Below the pieces are notes generated by a model. The model saw only the letters and a list, made by a program, of their open reading frames with translations. It did not search any database and had not been told where the DNA came from. A stretch of DNA of 64,000 bases, from positions 1 to 64,000 of the forward strand of contig NZ_JALMUV010000021.1 of assembly GCF_023155275.1 (NCBI RefSeq), given 5' to 3'. Below are positions 36,713 through 43,719 of this stretch, piece by piece. Each line of letters begins with the position of its first letter. Within the stretch, counting starts at the first letter, position 1. This DNA is from Streptomyces rhizoryzae (GTDB lineage Bacteria > Actinomycetota > Actinomycetes > Streptomycetales > Streptomycetaceae). Position numbers and translations under genes: made by a program.

Positions 36713-37996
36713 ATGAATGAGTGGCCCCAAGGACGGTCCGGCGACCCCGGCGGCAACCGGTACGGACGCGGCAGCGGCAGCGCCGAGCCCGAGGGTGCGC
36801 GCGCCATGCCCCACGTACGGCGCGACGCGGCCCCCGGCTACCGGCGGAACGAGCCGCCGCTGCCGCCCTCGCTCTCCCCGCGCGGCGGCGCGGGCGTCCC
36901 GCCGCAGGCGTCCCGGGGCCACGGCGACCGCGGCGGCTACGACGGCTACAACACCGGGCAGGTCTACGGCGCGGGCGGCGGCCGCGGCGACGGCGGCGGC
37001 CCCGCCCGGCCGCGCCCGAACTGGGGCCGCCGCATCAAGTGGACGGCGCTCACCCTGCTCGTGGTGGTGCTCGCCACGTCCATCGGCACCTACTTCTGGG
37101 CCGACGGCAAGCTGCGCCGGGAGATCGACCTGAGCAAGGTCATCGACCGCCCCGCGACCGGCGACGGCACCAACTACCTCATCGTCGGCACGGACAGCCG
37201 CGAGGGCATGACCGACGACATGAAGCAGAAGCTGCACACCGGCGGCCCCACCGACGGCGGGCGCACCGACTCGATGCTGATCCTGCACGACGGCAGCAAC
37301 GGCCCCACGCTGATATCCCTGCCGCGCGACTCCAACGTCGAGGTGCCCTCGTACGTGGGCTCGACCTCCGGCAAGAAGTACCCGGCGACCGGCCGGCACA
37401 CCAAGCTGAACGCCACCTACGCCGAGGACGGCCCGGCCCTGCTGGTCCGCACCGTGGAGTACAACACCCACCTGCACATCGACCACTACGTGGAGATCGG
37501 CTTCGCCGGCTTCGCCAACATCGTCGACGCGCTGGGCGGGGTGGAGATGGACATCCCCAAGGGCTTCAAGGACAAGGACTCCGGCGCCGACTTCAAGGCC
37601 GGCACCCAGACCCTCACCGGCGCGCAGGCCCTCGCCTTCGTCCGGACCCGGCACGCCTTCGCCAGCCAGGACCTGGAGCGCACCAAGAACCAGCAGAAGT
37701 TCCTGGCCGCCATCGCCCACCAGGCCGCCACGCCGGGCACCGTCCTCAACCCCTTCAAGCTCTACCCGACGCTGGGCGCCGGCCTGGACACGCTGAAGGT
37801 CGACAAGGACATGAGCCTGTGGGACCTGGGCCAGATGTTCTTCGCGATGAAGGGCGTCACCAGCGGCGACGGCAAGTCGATGAACATGCCGATCTCCGGC
37901 ACCGTCGGCGGCAACCTCGTCTGGGACCAGGCCAAGCTCAAGCAGCTCGTCCAGCAGCTCAACAACGACGAGCCGGTCACCGTCTCCGGCAACTGA
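36713..37996 (+). CDS. LCP family protein 5
   Basis: This protein is 427 residues from the ATG at 36713 (an in-frame ATG at 36677 is possible). It has a Gly/Arg-rich cytoplasmic part of about 100 residues, one membrane helix (about 108-128) and an LCP domain (about 150-370). Domain elements are NYLIVGTDSREG, GGRTDSMLILHDG, ISLPRDSNVEVPSY, LNATYAEDGPALLVRTVE and QALAFVRTRHAFASQDLE. It lacks a LytR_C domain. It is followed by a strong terminator and then by the integrated element, so it marks the left chromosomal neighbour of the insertion. Confidence 0.92.
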   Translation: MNEWPQGRSGDPGGNRYGRGSGSAEPEGARAMPHVRRDAAPGYRRNEPPLPPSLSPRGGAGVPPQASRGHGDRGGYDGYNTGQVYGAGGGRGDGGGPARPRPNWGRRIKWTALTLLVVVLATSIGTYFWADGKLRREIDLSKVIDRPATGDGTNYLIVGTDSREGMTDDMKQKLHTGGPTDGGRTDSMLILHDGSNGPTLISLPRDSNVEVPSYVGSTSGKKYPATGRHTKLNATYAEDGPALLVRTVEYNTHLHIDHYVEIGFAGFANIVDALGGVEMDIPKGFKDKDSGADFKAGTQTLTGAQALAFVRTRHAFASQDLERTKNQQKFLAAIAHQAATPGTVLNPFKLYPTLGAGLDTLKVDKDMSLWDLGQMFFAMKGVTSGDGKSMNMPISGTVGGNLVWDQAKLKQLVQQLNNDEPVTVSGN

Positions 37997-38017
37997 CCGA
38001 CACCGGCCGCCGACGCA

Positions 38018-38054
38018 ACGGGGCCCCGACCGCACCGAGCGGCCGGGGCCCCGT
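38018..38054 (+). terminator. Terminator of LCP 5
   Basis: Perfect 11-bp inverted repeat ACGGGGCCCCG / CGGGGCCCCGT with a 15-nt loop, 22 bp after the stop codon. It lies between LCP 5 and the left end of the integrated element. Confidence 0.75.
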
Positions 38055-38076
38055 CCCCTTGCGGCGGACCGCCCTA

Positions 38077-38137
38077 CGGCAGGTTCCGCGCCATCACGAT
38101 GCGCTGGACCTGATTCGTGCCTTCATAAATCTGGGTG
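38077..38137 (-). repeat. Left attachment site, copy of the dehydrogenase gene end
   Basis: The 24-bp core 38077-38100 is identical to 42502-42525. The next 37 bp (38101-38137) match 42526-42562 at 30 of 37 positions. Read on the minus strand this still encodes the last 20 residues of the dehydrogenase (TQIYEGTNQV, QRIVMARNLP) followed at once by TAG. All seven differences fall at third codon positions. The part right of the core must be element sequence, and the part left of it (including the TAG) is the original host end. Confidence 0.85.
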
Positions 38138-38224
38138 CTTACGGCATGCAGCGCCCTGACCTGCATATATACCCCTCAATTGGGGTGCCCCCCAGCATTC
38201 CCCATGATCATCATGAGGGGACCC

Positions 38225-39328
38225 CTACGCCTTGATCTCATCCATGAGCATCCGGAGCGTCAGCGAGTGCTTCTCGGCCGGTAGGGCATCCATCGCGGCC
38301 TGCGCGTAGCGAACGCCTCCCGTGCGGTCGCCGGACCTGGCCAGCATCAGACCCCGGTGAAGCTCAAGGTGAGTGGCGAACCTGGGGAGCGACGCCGGAA
38401 GCTCCTTGCGCGATTGCTCCTGAGCCTCCACAGCCCCCTTCTCGTCACCGAGGCGGGCCAGCAACAGGGACCGGAATACGTGCAGCCGCCACCACGGGAC
38501 GGCATAGTCCGAGGTCTGCTCGTACGACCCGGCCGAATCGAAGATCCGGCGCCCTCGCGCGTCCAGTTCCAGGGCCGTTGCACGGTCGCCCCGGAGAGCA
38601 GCGGCGTGCGCCTTGCCGTAGATCGCATTCAGCAGCCCCAGGGACGGTCGATCGGTGACGGCCATGGCCTGATCGGCGAGCACGTCAGCCACAGGCAGAG
38701 AGGCACCCTCGTACCCCAGGGCGATAGCCGCCCGGCCTCGAACCCACACCCGCGCCGCCTCATCCCCCGACTCGTCAGCAGCCTTGGCCGCCATCCGGTA
38801 CCAGTGGACAGCCTTGGACCCATCTGATCCCGGAAACGTCTTGGCATACAGGGTCATGAGCCGGGAGGCCACAGACCACAAACGAGGGGTGTCGAGCTGC
38901 TGCTGCACCACAACCAGCTCGCCGGACACGCGGCGTTGGATGTCGGCCGCCCCCATGGACATGTAATCCGTGCCGTAGGTACTTAGCTTGCCCTCCCAGT
39001 CTTCCGCAGATGGGCCACCACGAAGCCGGGCGGCGAACCCTACGGACAACAGGTCTGAGGCCACCATGGGGGCTATGGCCGCACCCGCAAGATCGGTGAG
39101 GAAGGTACGCCGTTCCAACTCGTTCTCCAGGACAGCTAGGGGTACGTCCAAGACCGCCGACAGAGCCCGGAGGGAGAACGCTCCTGGCTCATGCTTGGAA
39201 CACTCCCAGCCGCTCACATACTCCCGACTGAGGGTCGTTCCGAACTGGTTGTTGATTTCTGACGCTAAGCGCCCCTGCGACCAGCCGCGCGCCGAACGTA
39301 GCTCACGGATCAGTTCCCCGATGCCCAT
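38225..39328 (-). CDS. XRE-family regulator with TPR-like C-terminal region
   Basis: This 367-residue protein starts MGIGELIRELRSARGWSQGR, a helix-turn-helix of the Cro/cI (XRE) type over residues 1-60 (continuing LASEINNQFGTTLSREYVSG). Residues about 120-360 are helical and Ala/Leu/Arg-rich, resembling the tetratricopeptide repeats of Streptomyces regulators that sense peptides or partner proteins. It is the only leftward gene of the element and is transcribed divergently from the short ORFs. Two direct repeats lie in the shared promoter region. It probably represses or controls the element's rightward genes; which ligand it senses is unknown. Confidence 0.85.
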   Translation of the reverse strand: MGIGELIRELRSARGWSQGRLASEINNQFGTTLSREYVSGWECSKHEPGAFSLRALSAVLDVPLAVLENELERRTFLTDLAGAAIAPMVASDLLSVGFAARLRGGPSAEDWEGKLSTYGTDYMSMGAADIQRRVSGELVVVQQQLDTPRLWSVASRLMTLYAKTFPGSDGSKAVHWYRMAAKAADESGDEAARVWVRGRAAIALGYEGASLPVADVLADQAMAVTDRPSLGLLNAIYGKAHAAALRGDRATALELDARGRRIFDSAGSYEQTSDYAVPWWRLHVFRSLLLARLGDEKGAVEAQEQSRKELPASLPRFATHLELHRGLMLARSGDRTGGVRYAQAAMDALPAEKHSLTLRMLMDEIKA

Positions 39329-39343
39329 GAGCCCATCTTGCTC

Positions 39344-39408
39344 CTACGAATGCCACTGGGCATCCAACATCCCTGATGATGGGGCGGTTTGCCACTACGA
39401 GTCACACT
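39344..39408. promoter_or_regulatory. Candidate operator repeats in the divergent promoter region of the element
   Basis: Two imperfect direct copies, CTACGAATGCCACT (39344-39357) and CTACGAGTCACACT (39395-39408), are 51 bp apart. They sit between the regulator start (39328) and the first rightward gene (39469). A spacing near five helical turns suits a dimeric regulator such as the adjacent XRE protein. I do not see convincing -35 and -10 boxes here. Confidence 0.4.
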
Positions 39409-39468
39409 AGGCCGCCCATTCGGGATCCCCGATGCTCAAGAAACCGAGCAACGGAGCGAGGGCAAACC

Positions 39469-39693
39469 ATGATTGAGGCCACACCAGAGACCCGCACCCC
39501 CACCGAGGCCGTACAGGAGGCGGTGACCGATCTGAGGAAGGCCGCGAAGGAGGCGGGAGTGCCGTTCCCCAGCCTGCGGCTCGACCCGAAGCCCTTGGGT
39601 GAGGACGGAGCGCTTACCCACCTGATCGACACCGGCCGCATCAACATCGGCACCGCCCGGAAGCTGACGAAGATTCTCAGGGCGGCGCGGTGA
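39469..39693 (+). CDS. Small conserved protein of the element
   Basis: This 74-residue soluble protein is preceded by GGAGCGAGGG. It starts MIEATPETRTPTEAVQEAVT, then a helical Lys/Ala-rich stretch (DLRKAAKEAGVPFPSLRLD), and ends in a basic helix GTARKLTKILRAAR. It has no membrane segment and no recognised domain. It is the first rightward gene, next to the XRE regulator, and overlaps the following short ORF by GTGA. Small proteins in this position beside XRE-TPR regulators are common in Streptomyces and often act as partners, but that is inference. Confidence 0.65.
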   Translation: MIEATPETRTPTEAVQEAVTDLRKAAKEAGVPFPSLRLDPKPLGEDGALTHLIDTGRINIGTARKLTKILRAAR

Positions 39694-39788
39694 GGAGCGA
39701 GAAGAAGGAAAAAGGCAGCACCGCGGACCTGTCCAAGAAGCTCAAGGACGCCAACAGCCGGAGCCAGAACGGCGGGGGCAAGCGGTGA
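39690..39788 (+). CDS. 32-residue Lys/Ser/Asn-rich peptide
   Basis: The GTG start overlaps the previous stop (GTGA). The peptide runs SEKKEKGSTADLSKKLKDAN and ends SRSQNGGGKR after position 22, very basic and polar with a C-terminal Gly/Lys tail. It could be a small DNA- or RNA-binding protein. A substrate or precursor for the downstream radical SAM enzyme cannot be excluded, though it lacks Cys and a clear leader/core break. Confidence 0.45.
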   Translation: MRSEKKEKGSTADLSKKLKDANSRSQNGGGKR

Positions 39789-39837
39789 GCAGAGGCCGCC
39801 ACACTCCCCCGAGGATCACGCCGTTACGTGGACTGCG

Positions 39838-39939
39838 GTGTCCTGTGACGGTTGGTTCCGGGGCGGAATCCTGGCCGTCATGGTGTGGGGCAGCTGCATC
39901 GCCTTCCTGATCACGGCGGCTACCGGACAGTTCACCTAG
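39838..39939 (+). CDS. Possible 33-residue membrane peptide
   Basis: From a GTG, the reading VSCDGWFRGGILAVMVWGSC continues with a hydrophobic stretch to FLITAATGQFT and a TAG. It contains one potential membrane helix. The frame is open further upstream without a start codon, and no ribosome-binding site is evident. It resembles small membrane peptides seen on Streptomyces integrative plasmids but is weakly supported. Confidence 0.25.
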   Translation: MSCDGWFRGGILAVMVWGSCIAFLITAATGQFT

Positions 39940-40100
39940 GGGCGCCAGGGCGTTCCCGTTCCCCGCCGGTGAATCAGGCTCGGCGGGACACGGAGGGAAC
40001 GCCGCCAGACGGCGTGCCATAGGCCCCAATGCTGCGCATTCTCGGGCGTGTTGGAGAACTAGGCTCCTCAGCTACATCCACCGTCAGAAACGAGCACACC

Positions 40101-40640
40101 ATGGGTACCACCGAGTTCGAGGCCAGGGCGTTGAACATCGACGTCGAAGCCATCGCCGCGACGATCAAGCAGCGTGGCGGCGTACACATCGCGGACCGGT
40201 TGATGCGCCGGTACGTGTATGACGTAGTCCCCGGCGAGCAGGGACGCTGGATCAGACTGCGGGACACCGGCTCCGAGGTCACTCTCTGCGTCAAGCACAT
40301 CACCTCCGACGCAATCGACGGCACGCACGAAGAGGAAGTGGCCGTCTCCAGCTTCGAGGACACGAACACGCTGCTGAACCTCATGGGTTTTACCGCGAAG
40401 GCGTACCAGGAGAACCGTCGGACCTCATACGTCCTCGACGGCGTACGGCTTGAGATCGACTCCTGGCCACTGATTCCTCCGTACCTGGAGATCGAGGGCG
40501 ACAGCGTCGAGGACGTGACCGCCACGGCCAAGATTCTCGGCCTGGACCCGGCCGGGCTCACCGGCGTGAACACCGTCGGCATCTACACCCAGTACGGCAT
40601 CGACCTTGAGCAGATCAAAGACCTGCGATTCCCGGACTAG
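40101..40640 (+). CDS. CYTH-domain protein (class IV adenylate cyclase / triphosphatase-like)
   Basis: This 179-residue protein has an N terminus TEFEARALNID that fits the ExExK/R triphosphate-binding signature of CYTH proteins. Later charged strands follow (GRWIRLRDTGSEVTLCVKHI, DGTHEEEVAVSSFED, GVRLEIDSWPLIPPYLEIEG), matching the alternating basic and acidic strands of the tunnel fold. CYTH enzymes act on nucleotide, thiamine or inorganic triphosphates or cyclise ATP. Which applies is unknown. The radical SAM gene follows 24 bp later, so the two form an operon. An in-frame ATG at 40029 would add 24 residues. Confidence 0.82.
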   Translation: MGTTEFEARALNIDVEAIAATIKQRGGVHIADRLMRRYVYDVVPGEQGRWIRLRDTGSEVTLCVKHITSDAIDGTHEEEVAVSSFEDTNTLLNLMGFTAKAYQENRRTSYVLDGVRLEIDSWPLIPPYLEIEGDSVEDVTATAKILGLDPAGLTGVNTVGIYTQYGIDLEQIKDLRFPD

Positions 40641-40664
40641 ACCCACCCCTGTGGGAGGAACGCT

Positions 40665-41777
40665 GTGTACCAGGAAGACTTAGCCAGCCTGCCAGTATCC
40701 GTGGTGCCGGACCGCACGATTCGAGTGAAGATCATTGACGCCTGTGGGTTGGCCTGCGGGTTCTGTCACAACGAGGGAACACCGGTCGCCACCGATAACA
40801 CCGGGCGCCGGCCGAATGAGTTCACCGGGGCGCCCGGCAAGACCGGCCGTGTCTCCCTCTACCTGCGCACCAACGGGGCTGACTTCCTCCCCGCGAGGAT
40901 CGAGCCTGACGCCGACTTCGCCTTGGCCCTGGCGGCCATGCGCGGGGCGATAGAGACCAGTGAGGTTCACTTCACGGGTGGGGAGCCCACGCTGCACCCG
41001 AAGCTTCCTGACCTCGTCGCCAGGGCTCGTCAACTGGGGCTGACCGTTGGGTTCACCTCTAACGGCGAGAACGGCGCCGCCGTGCTGGAGGACTGTGCAA
41101 AGGCAGGGCTCGACCGCGTCAATCTCTCCGTGTTCGGTACTACTGCGGATGAACTCGCCGCAGTCCAGGCCCCGCGCTTCGGTTCGGTGAAGCTCGCGGA
41201 GCGGAAGATCACGGCACTTCATGCCTCCATCGACTCGGCGCTGAAGAGTGGCGTGAAGGTCTCGGCCAACCTGGTCGTTCCGGACAGCAGCCACGCGTCC
41301 AGGGTTCTGCGGGTCATCGAGGAGTACGGCCGCAATGTCGTGGTCCGGATGCTGGTCAGCCTCGAAGATGACGGTGCCTCCCTCGCAGCGATGAGGGAGG
41401 TTCTGAACACCCTGGGAGCAGTCCCCGTACGTCACATCTTCACGGCAGGCACCTCGGATCAACGCACCCGCTACCGGCTGCCCGACGGCCGAACGCTCTA
41501 CGCCAAGTCGATTCGGCCGGTACGACTGCCCGAGACCTGCGAGGGATGCCGTTTCAACAACGGCACCGATTGTGAAGAGGGGTACTACGGAATCCGCTTG
41601 TACCGCGCGCAGAACGGTCCGTTCATGGTCGGAGTGTGCATCCAACGAATGGACCTGTGCGTCACTCTCGGCGAGTTCGTCATGAGCAAGATGCGGGACG
41701 AAGTGCGCTACCTGCGCGATCAAGAGTTGCTGCGCTTGCGCATTGAGCACAGATCTCAGATGCAGGAAGCGGCGTAG
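40665..41777 (+). CDS. Radical SAM protein with C-terminal cysteine cluster
   Basis: This 370-residue protein has the radical SAM motif CGLACGFC at residues 27-34 (CxxxCxxC), binding the 4Fe-4S cluster that splits S-adenosylmethionine. FTGGEPTLHP follows at about 103-112, contacting SAM. Near the C terminus, CEGCRFNNGTDC and a later GVC give four more cysteines, likely for a second cluster as in MoaA or SPASM-type enzymes. The GTG start has a perfect GGGAGGAA. The substrate cannot be told. It is co-transcribed with the CYTH gene and followed by a strong terminator, so the pair is the element's main cargo. Confidence 0.88.
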   Translation: MYQEDLASLPVSVVPDRTIRVKIIDACGLACGFCHNEGTPVATDNTGRRPNEFTGAPGKTGRVSLYLRTNGADFLPARIEPDADFALALAAMRGAIETSEVHFTGGEPTLHPKLPDLVARARQLGLTVGFTSNGENGAAVLEDCAKAGLDRVNLSVFGTTADELAAVQAPRFGSVKLAERKITALHASIDSALKSGVKVSANLVVPDSSHASRVLRVIEEYGRNVVVRMLVSLEDDGASLAAMREVLNTLGAVPVRHIFTAGTSDQRTRYRLPDGRTLYAKSIRPVRLPETCEGCRFNNGTDCEEGYYGIRLYRAQNGPFMVGVCIQRMDLCVTLGEFVMSKMRDEVRYLRDQELLRLRIEHRSQMQEAA

Positions 41778-41803
41778 GCACCACTCGACCTGTGGAATCA
41801 AGC

Positions 41804-41836
41804 AATGAAAGCCCCCGCAACGCGGGGGCTTTCATT
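41804..41836 (+). terminator. Intrinsic terminator after the radical SAM gene
   Basis: Perfect 15-bp inverted repeat AATGAAAGCCCCCGC / GCGGGGGCTTTCATT with a 3-nt loop. Symmetry and the A/T-rich outer arms suit termination in both directions. It separates the cargo from the integrase remnant. Confidence 0.9.
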
Positions 41837-41893
41837 CTGAGGATGCGGGCCCACGGTGCGGCCTGCTCACCGACCGGAAAGGCCAGCACGGCA

Positions 41894-42297
41894 GTGGCGA
41901 GGGCATGGGTAGCACGCTCGAAAGACGACCCGAAGAAGTGGATGACTTTCTGGTACGACCCGGACGGGAAACAGAGGCAGAAGAGCTTCAACACCAAGAA
42001 GCGGGCCGACGGCCAGCGCAAGCGCAAGGAACAGGAACTCGACGCCGGGACCTGCCTGGACGACCGGTTGGGCAAGCAGCCCGTGACGGCCGTGTGGGAG
42101 GAGTGGACGAATCAAAGGAAGCTGGAGAACAGCACCAAGAAGCAGTACCGGTCCATCCAGAAGACGACCCGGACGTGCTGCGCGAGCACTACCACGACAT
42201 CTTTGAAGGAGCCGAGCAGCGCAGGCGGGCGGCCATCGCAACGATGCTGACGCCCGGCGCGGACGACCCCACAGAAGGACAGGCGGAAGCCGCCTGA
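41894..42297 (+). pseudogene. Tyrosine integrase remnant with large internal deletion
   Basis: From the GTG at 41894 the frame encodes a typical N-terminal arm-binding part of an actinomycete integrase (WMTFWYDPDGKQRQKSFNTK, VTAVWEEWTNQRKLENSTKK). Near 42170 it becomes meaningless. A different frame then encodes a typical integrase C terminus (DDPDVLREHYHDIFEGAEQR), with Tyr of the HY pair at the position of the catalytic nucleophile, ending at TGA 42295-42297. About 400 bp remain of an expected 1.15-1.2 kb. The catalytic Arg and His boxes are gone. A GACGACCC match near both 41920 and the junction suggests deletion by short repeats. Confidence 0.85.
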
Positions 42298-42310
42298 ACG
42301 AGCCCATGCG

Positions 42311-42342
42311 AACGGCCCCCGGCACAAGCGCCGGAGGCCGTT
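42311..42342 (+). terminator. Terminator downstream of the integrase remnant
   Basis: 13-bp inverted repeat AACGGCCCCCGGC / GCCGGAGGCCGTT with one mismatch and a 6-nt loop, followed by the T-rich CTGTTTGT. Confidence 0.75.
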
Positions 42343-42495
42343 CTGTTTGTGCAGGTGGTAGGCGGTTTCCCGCCCAGCGGCAGCCCAGGATTTCCCCAGC
42401 ATGACGCCCATGATCGGCCCGAATCGGACCCGAACGGACCGGAAGCCGATCACAGCCCGCGAGCCATCGAAAGTGGCCGCTGACCTGCGGAAACC

Positions 42496-43686
42496 CTACT
42501 GCGGCAGGTTCCGCGCCATCACGATCCGCTGCACCTGGTTGGTGCCCTCGTAGATCTGGGTGATCTTGGCGTCCCGCATCATCCGCTCCAGCGGGTAGTC
42601 GCGGGTGTAGCCGTAGCCGCCGAGCAGCTGGACGGCGTCGGTGGTGATCTCCATGGCGGCGTCGGAGGCGTAGCACTTGGCGGCCGCGCCGAAGAAGGTG
42701 AGGTCCTCCTCCTTGCCGCCGGCCGAGATCCGCTCGGAGCGGGCCGCCGCGGCGTAGGTCAGCTGGCGGGCCGCCTCCAGCTTCATCGCCATGTCGGCGA
42801 GCATGAACTGCACGCCCTGGAAGTCGCCGATCGGCTTGCCGAACTGCTTGCGCTCGCGGACGTAGCCCTTGGCGTAGTCCAGCGCGCCCTGGGCGATGCC
42901 GAGCGCCTGCGCGGCGATGGTGATGCGGGTGTGGTCCAGGGTCTTCATCGCGGTGGCGAAGCCGGTGCCCTCCGCGCCGATCATGCGGTCGGCGGGGATC
43001 CGGACGTTGTCGAGGTAGACCTCGCGGGTCGGGGAGCCCTTGATGCCGAGCTTCTTCTCCGGCGCGCCGAAGGAGACGCCCTCGTCGCCCTTCTCGACGA
43101 CGAACGCCGATATGCCCTTGGAGCGCTTCTCCGGGTCGGTGACGGCCATGACGGTGTAGTACTCCGACACCCCGGCGTTGGTGATCCACCGCTTGACGCC
43201 GTTGAGGACGTAGTGGTCGCCGTCCCGGACCGCCTTGGTCTTCATCCCCGCCGCGTCCGAACCGGCGTCCGGCTCGCTCAGGCAGTACGAGAACATCGCG
43301 TCGCCCTTGGCGAGCGGCGCCAGGTACTTCGCCTTCAGCTCCTCGCTGCCGGAGAGGATCACCGGCAGCGAGCCGAGCTTGTTGACCGCCGGGATCAGGG
43401 AGGAGGAGGCGCAGACGCGGGCCACCTCCTCGATCACGATGACCGTGGCCAGCGCGTCCGCCCCGGCGCCGCCGTAGGACTCCGGTACGTGGACCGCGTG
43501 CAGGTCGTTGGCGACCAGCGCGTCCAGCGCCTCCTGGGGGAAGCGGGCCTCCTCGTCCACCGCGGCGGCGAACGGCGCGATCTTCGCCTCGGCGAGCGAG
43601 CGCACCGACTCGCGGAGCATGTCGTGCTCCTCGGACGGCCGGTACAGATCGAAATCAGCGGCCGCGTTCTTTCCCACTCGCGCCAA
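42496..43686 (-). CDS. Acyl-CoA dehydrogenase (FadE25-like), host of the integrated element
   Basis: This 396-residue FAD enzyme introduces the alpha-beta double bond in acyl-CoA. It contains the family signatures CLSEPDAGSDAAGMKTKA (about residues 134-151), FGKPIGDFQGVQFMLADMAM and QLLGGYGYTRDYPLERMMRD near the C terminus. The TTG start is chosen because GGGGAGTGAG lies just upstream and the reading begins MARVGKNAAA. The last codon (Gln) and stop are supplied by the integrated element; the original end, NLP and TAG, is left at 38075. A palindrome in its promoter suggests repressor control. The neighbouring purE/purK order matches the mycobacterial fadE25 locus as I recall it. Confidence 0.95.
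   Translation of the reverse strand: MARVGKNAAADFDLYRPSEEHDMLRESVRSLAEAKIAPFAAAVDEEARFPQEALDALVANDLHAVHVPESYGGAGADALATVIVIEEVARVCASSSLIPAVNKLGSLPVILSGSEELKAKYLAPLAKGDAMFSYCLSEPDAGSDAAGMKTKAVRDGDHYVLNGVKRWITNAGVSEYYTVMAVTDPEKRSKGISAFVVEKGDEGVSFGAPEKKLGIKGSPTREVYLDNVRIPADRMIGAEGTGFATAMKTLDHTRITIAAQALGIAQGALDYAKGYVRERKQFGKPIGDFQGVQFMLADMAMKLEAARQLTYAAAARSERISAGGKEEDLTFFGAAAKCYASDAAMEITTDAVQLLGGYGYTRDYPLERMMRDAKITQIYEGTNQVQRIVMARNLPQ
42502..42525 (-). repeat. Right attachment site inside the dehydrogenase gene end
   Basis: This is the second copy of the 24-bp core, in place at the 3' end of the intact acyl-CoA dehydrogenase gene. Left of it the element supplies a Gln codon and a new TAG, so the gene now ends NLPQ in place of NLP. 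Confidence 0.85.
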
Positions 43687-43719
43687 GGTGTCTCACTCCC
43701 CTGTGAGGTGTGGCAGCGC

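Larger units (their letters stand above)
38077..42525. mobile_element. Integrated genetic element in the 3' end of an acyl-CoA dehydrogenase gene, probably immobile
   Basis: The region is bounded by a perfect 24-bp direct repeat (38077-38100 and 42502-42525) that equals the last eight codons of the acyl-CoA dehydrogenase gene. Inside, GC is visibly lower than in the flanks. It carries a divergent XRE-TPR regulator, short ORFs, a CYTH protein, a radical SAM protein and a tyrosine integrase remnant next to the right end. This is the layout of a site-specific integrative element of about 4.4 kb. No transfer, replication or excisionase gene is recognisable and the integrase is internally deleted, so it should be fixed in place. 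Confidence 0.85.

Noticed and set aside
26861..37996. Biosynthetic gene cluster for a natural product
   Set aside because: There are no polyketide, peptide synthetase or typical tailoring genes; the region is cell-envelope maintenance.
38071..38140. Partial second acyl-CoA dehydrogenase gene
   Set aside because: Homology stops after 20 codons and coincides with the element boundary, so it is an attachment-site duplication and not a decayed paralogue.
38100..42500. Conjugative transfer or replication functions in the element
   Set aside because: No FtsK-like transfer ATPase, replication initiator or excisionase is seen among its genes; only regulator, short ORFs, cargo pair and integrase remnant.
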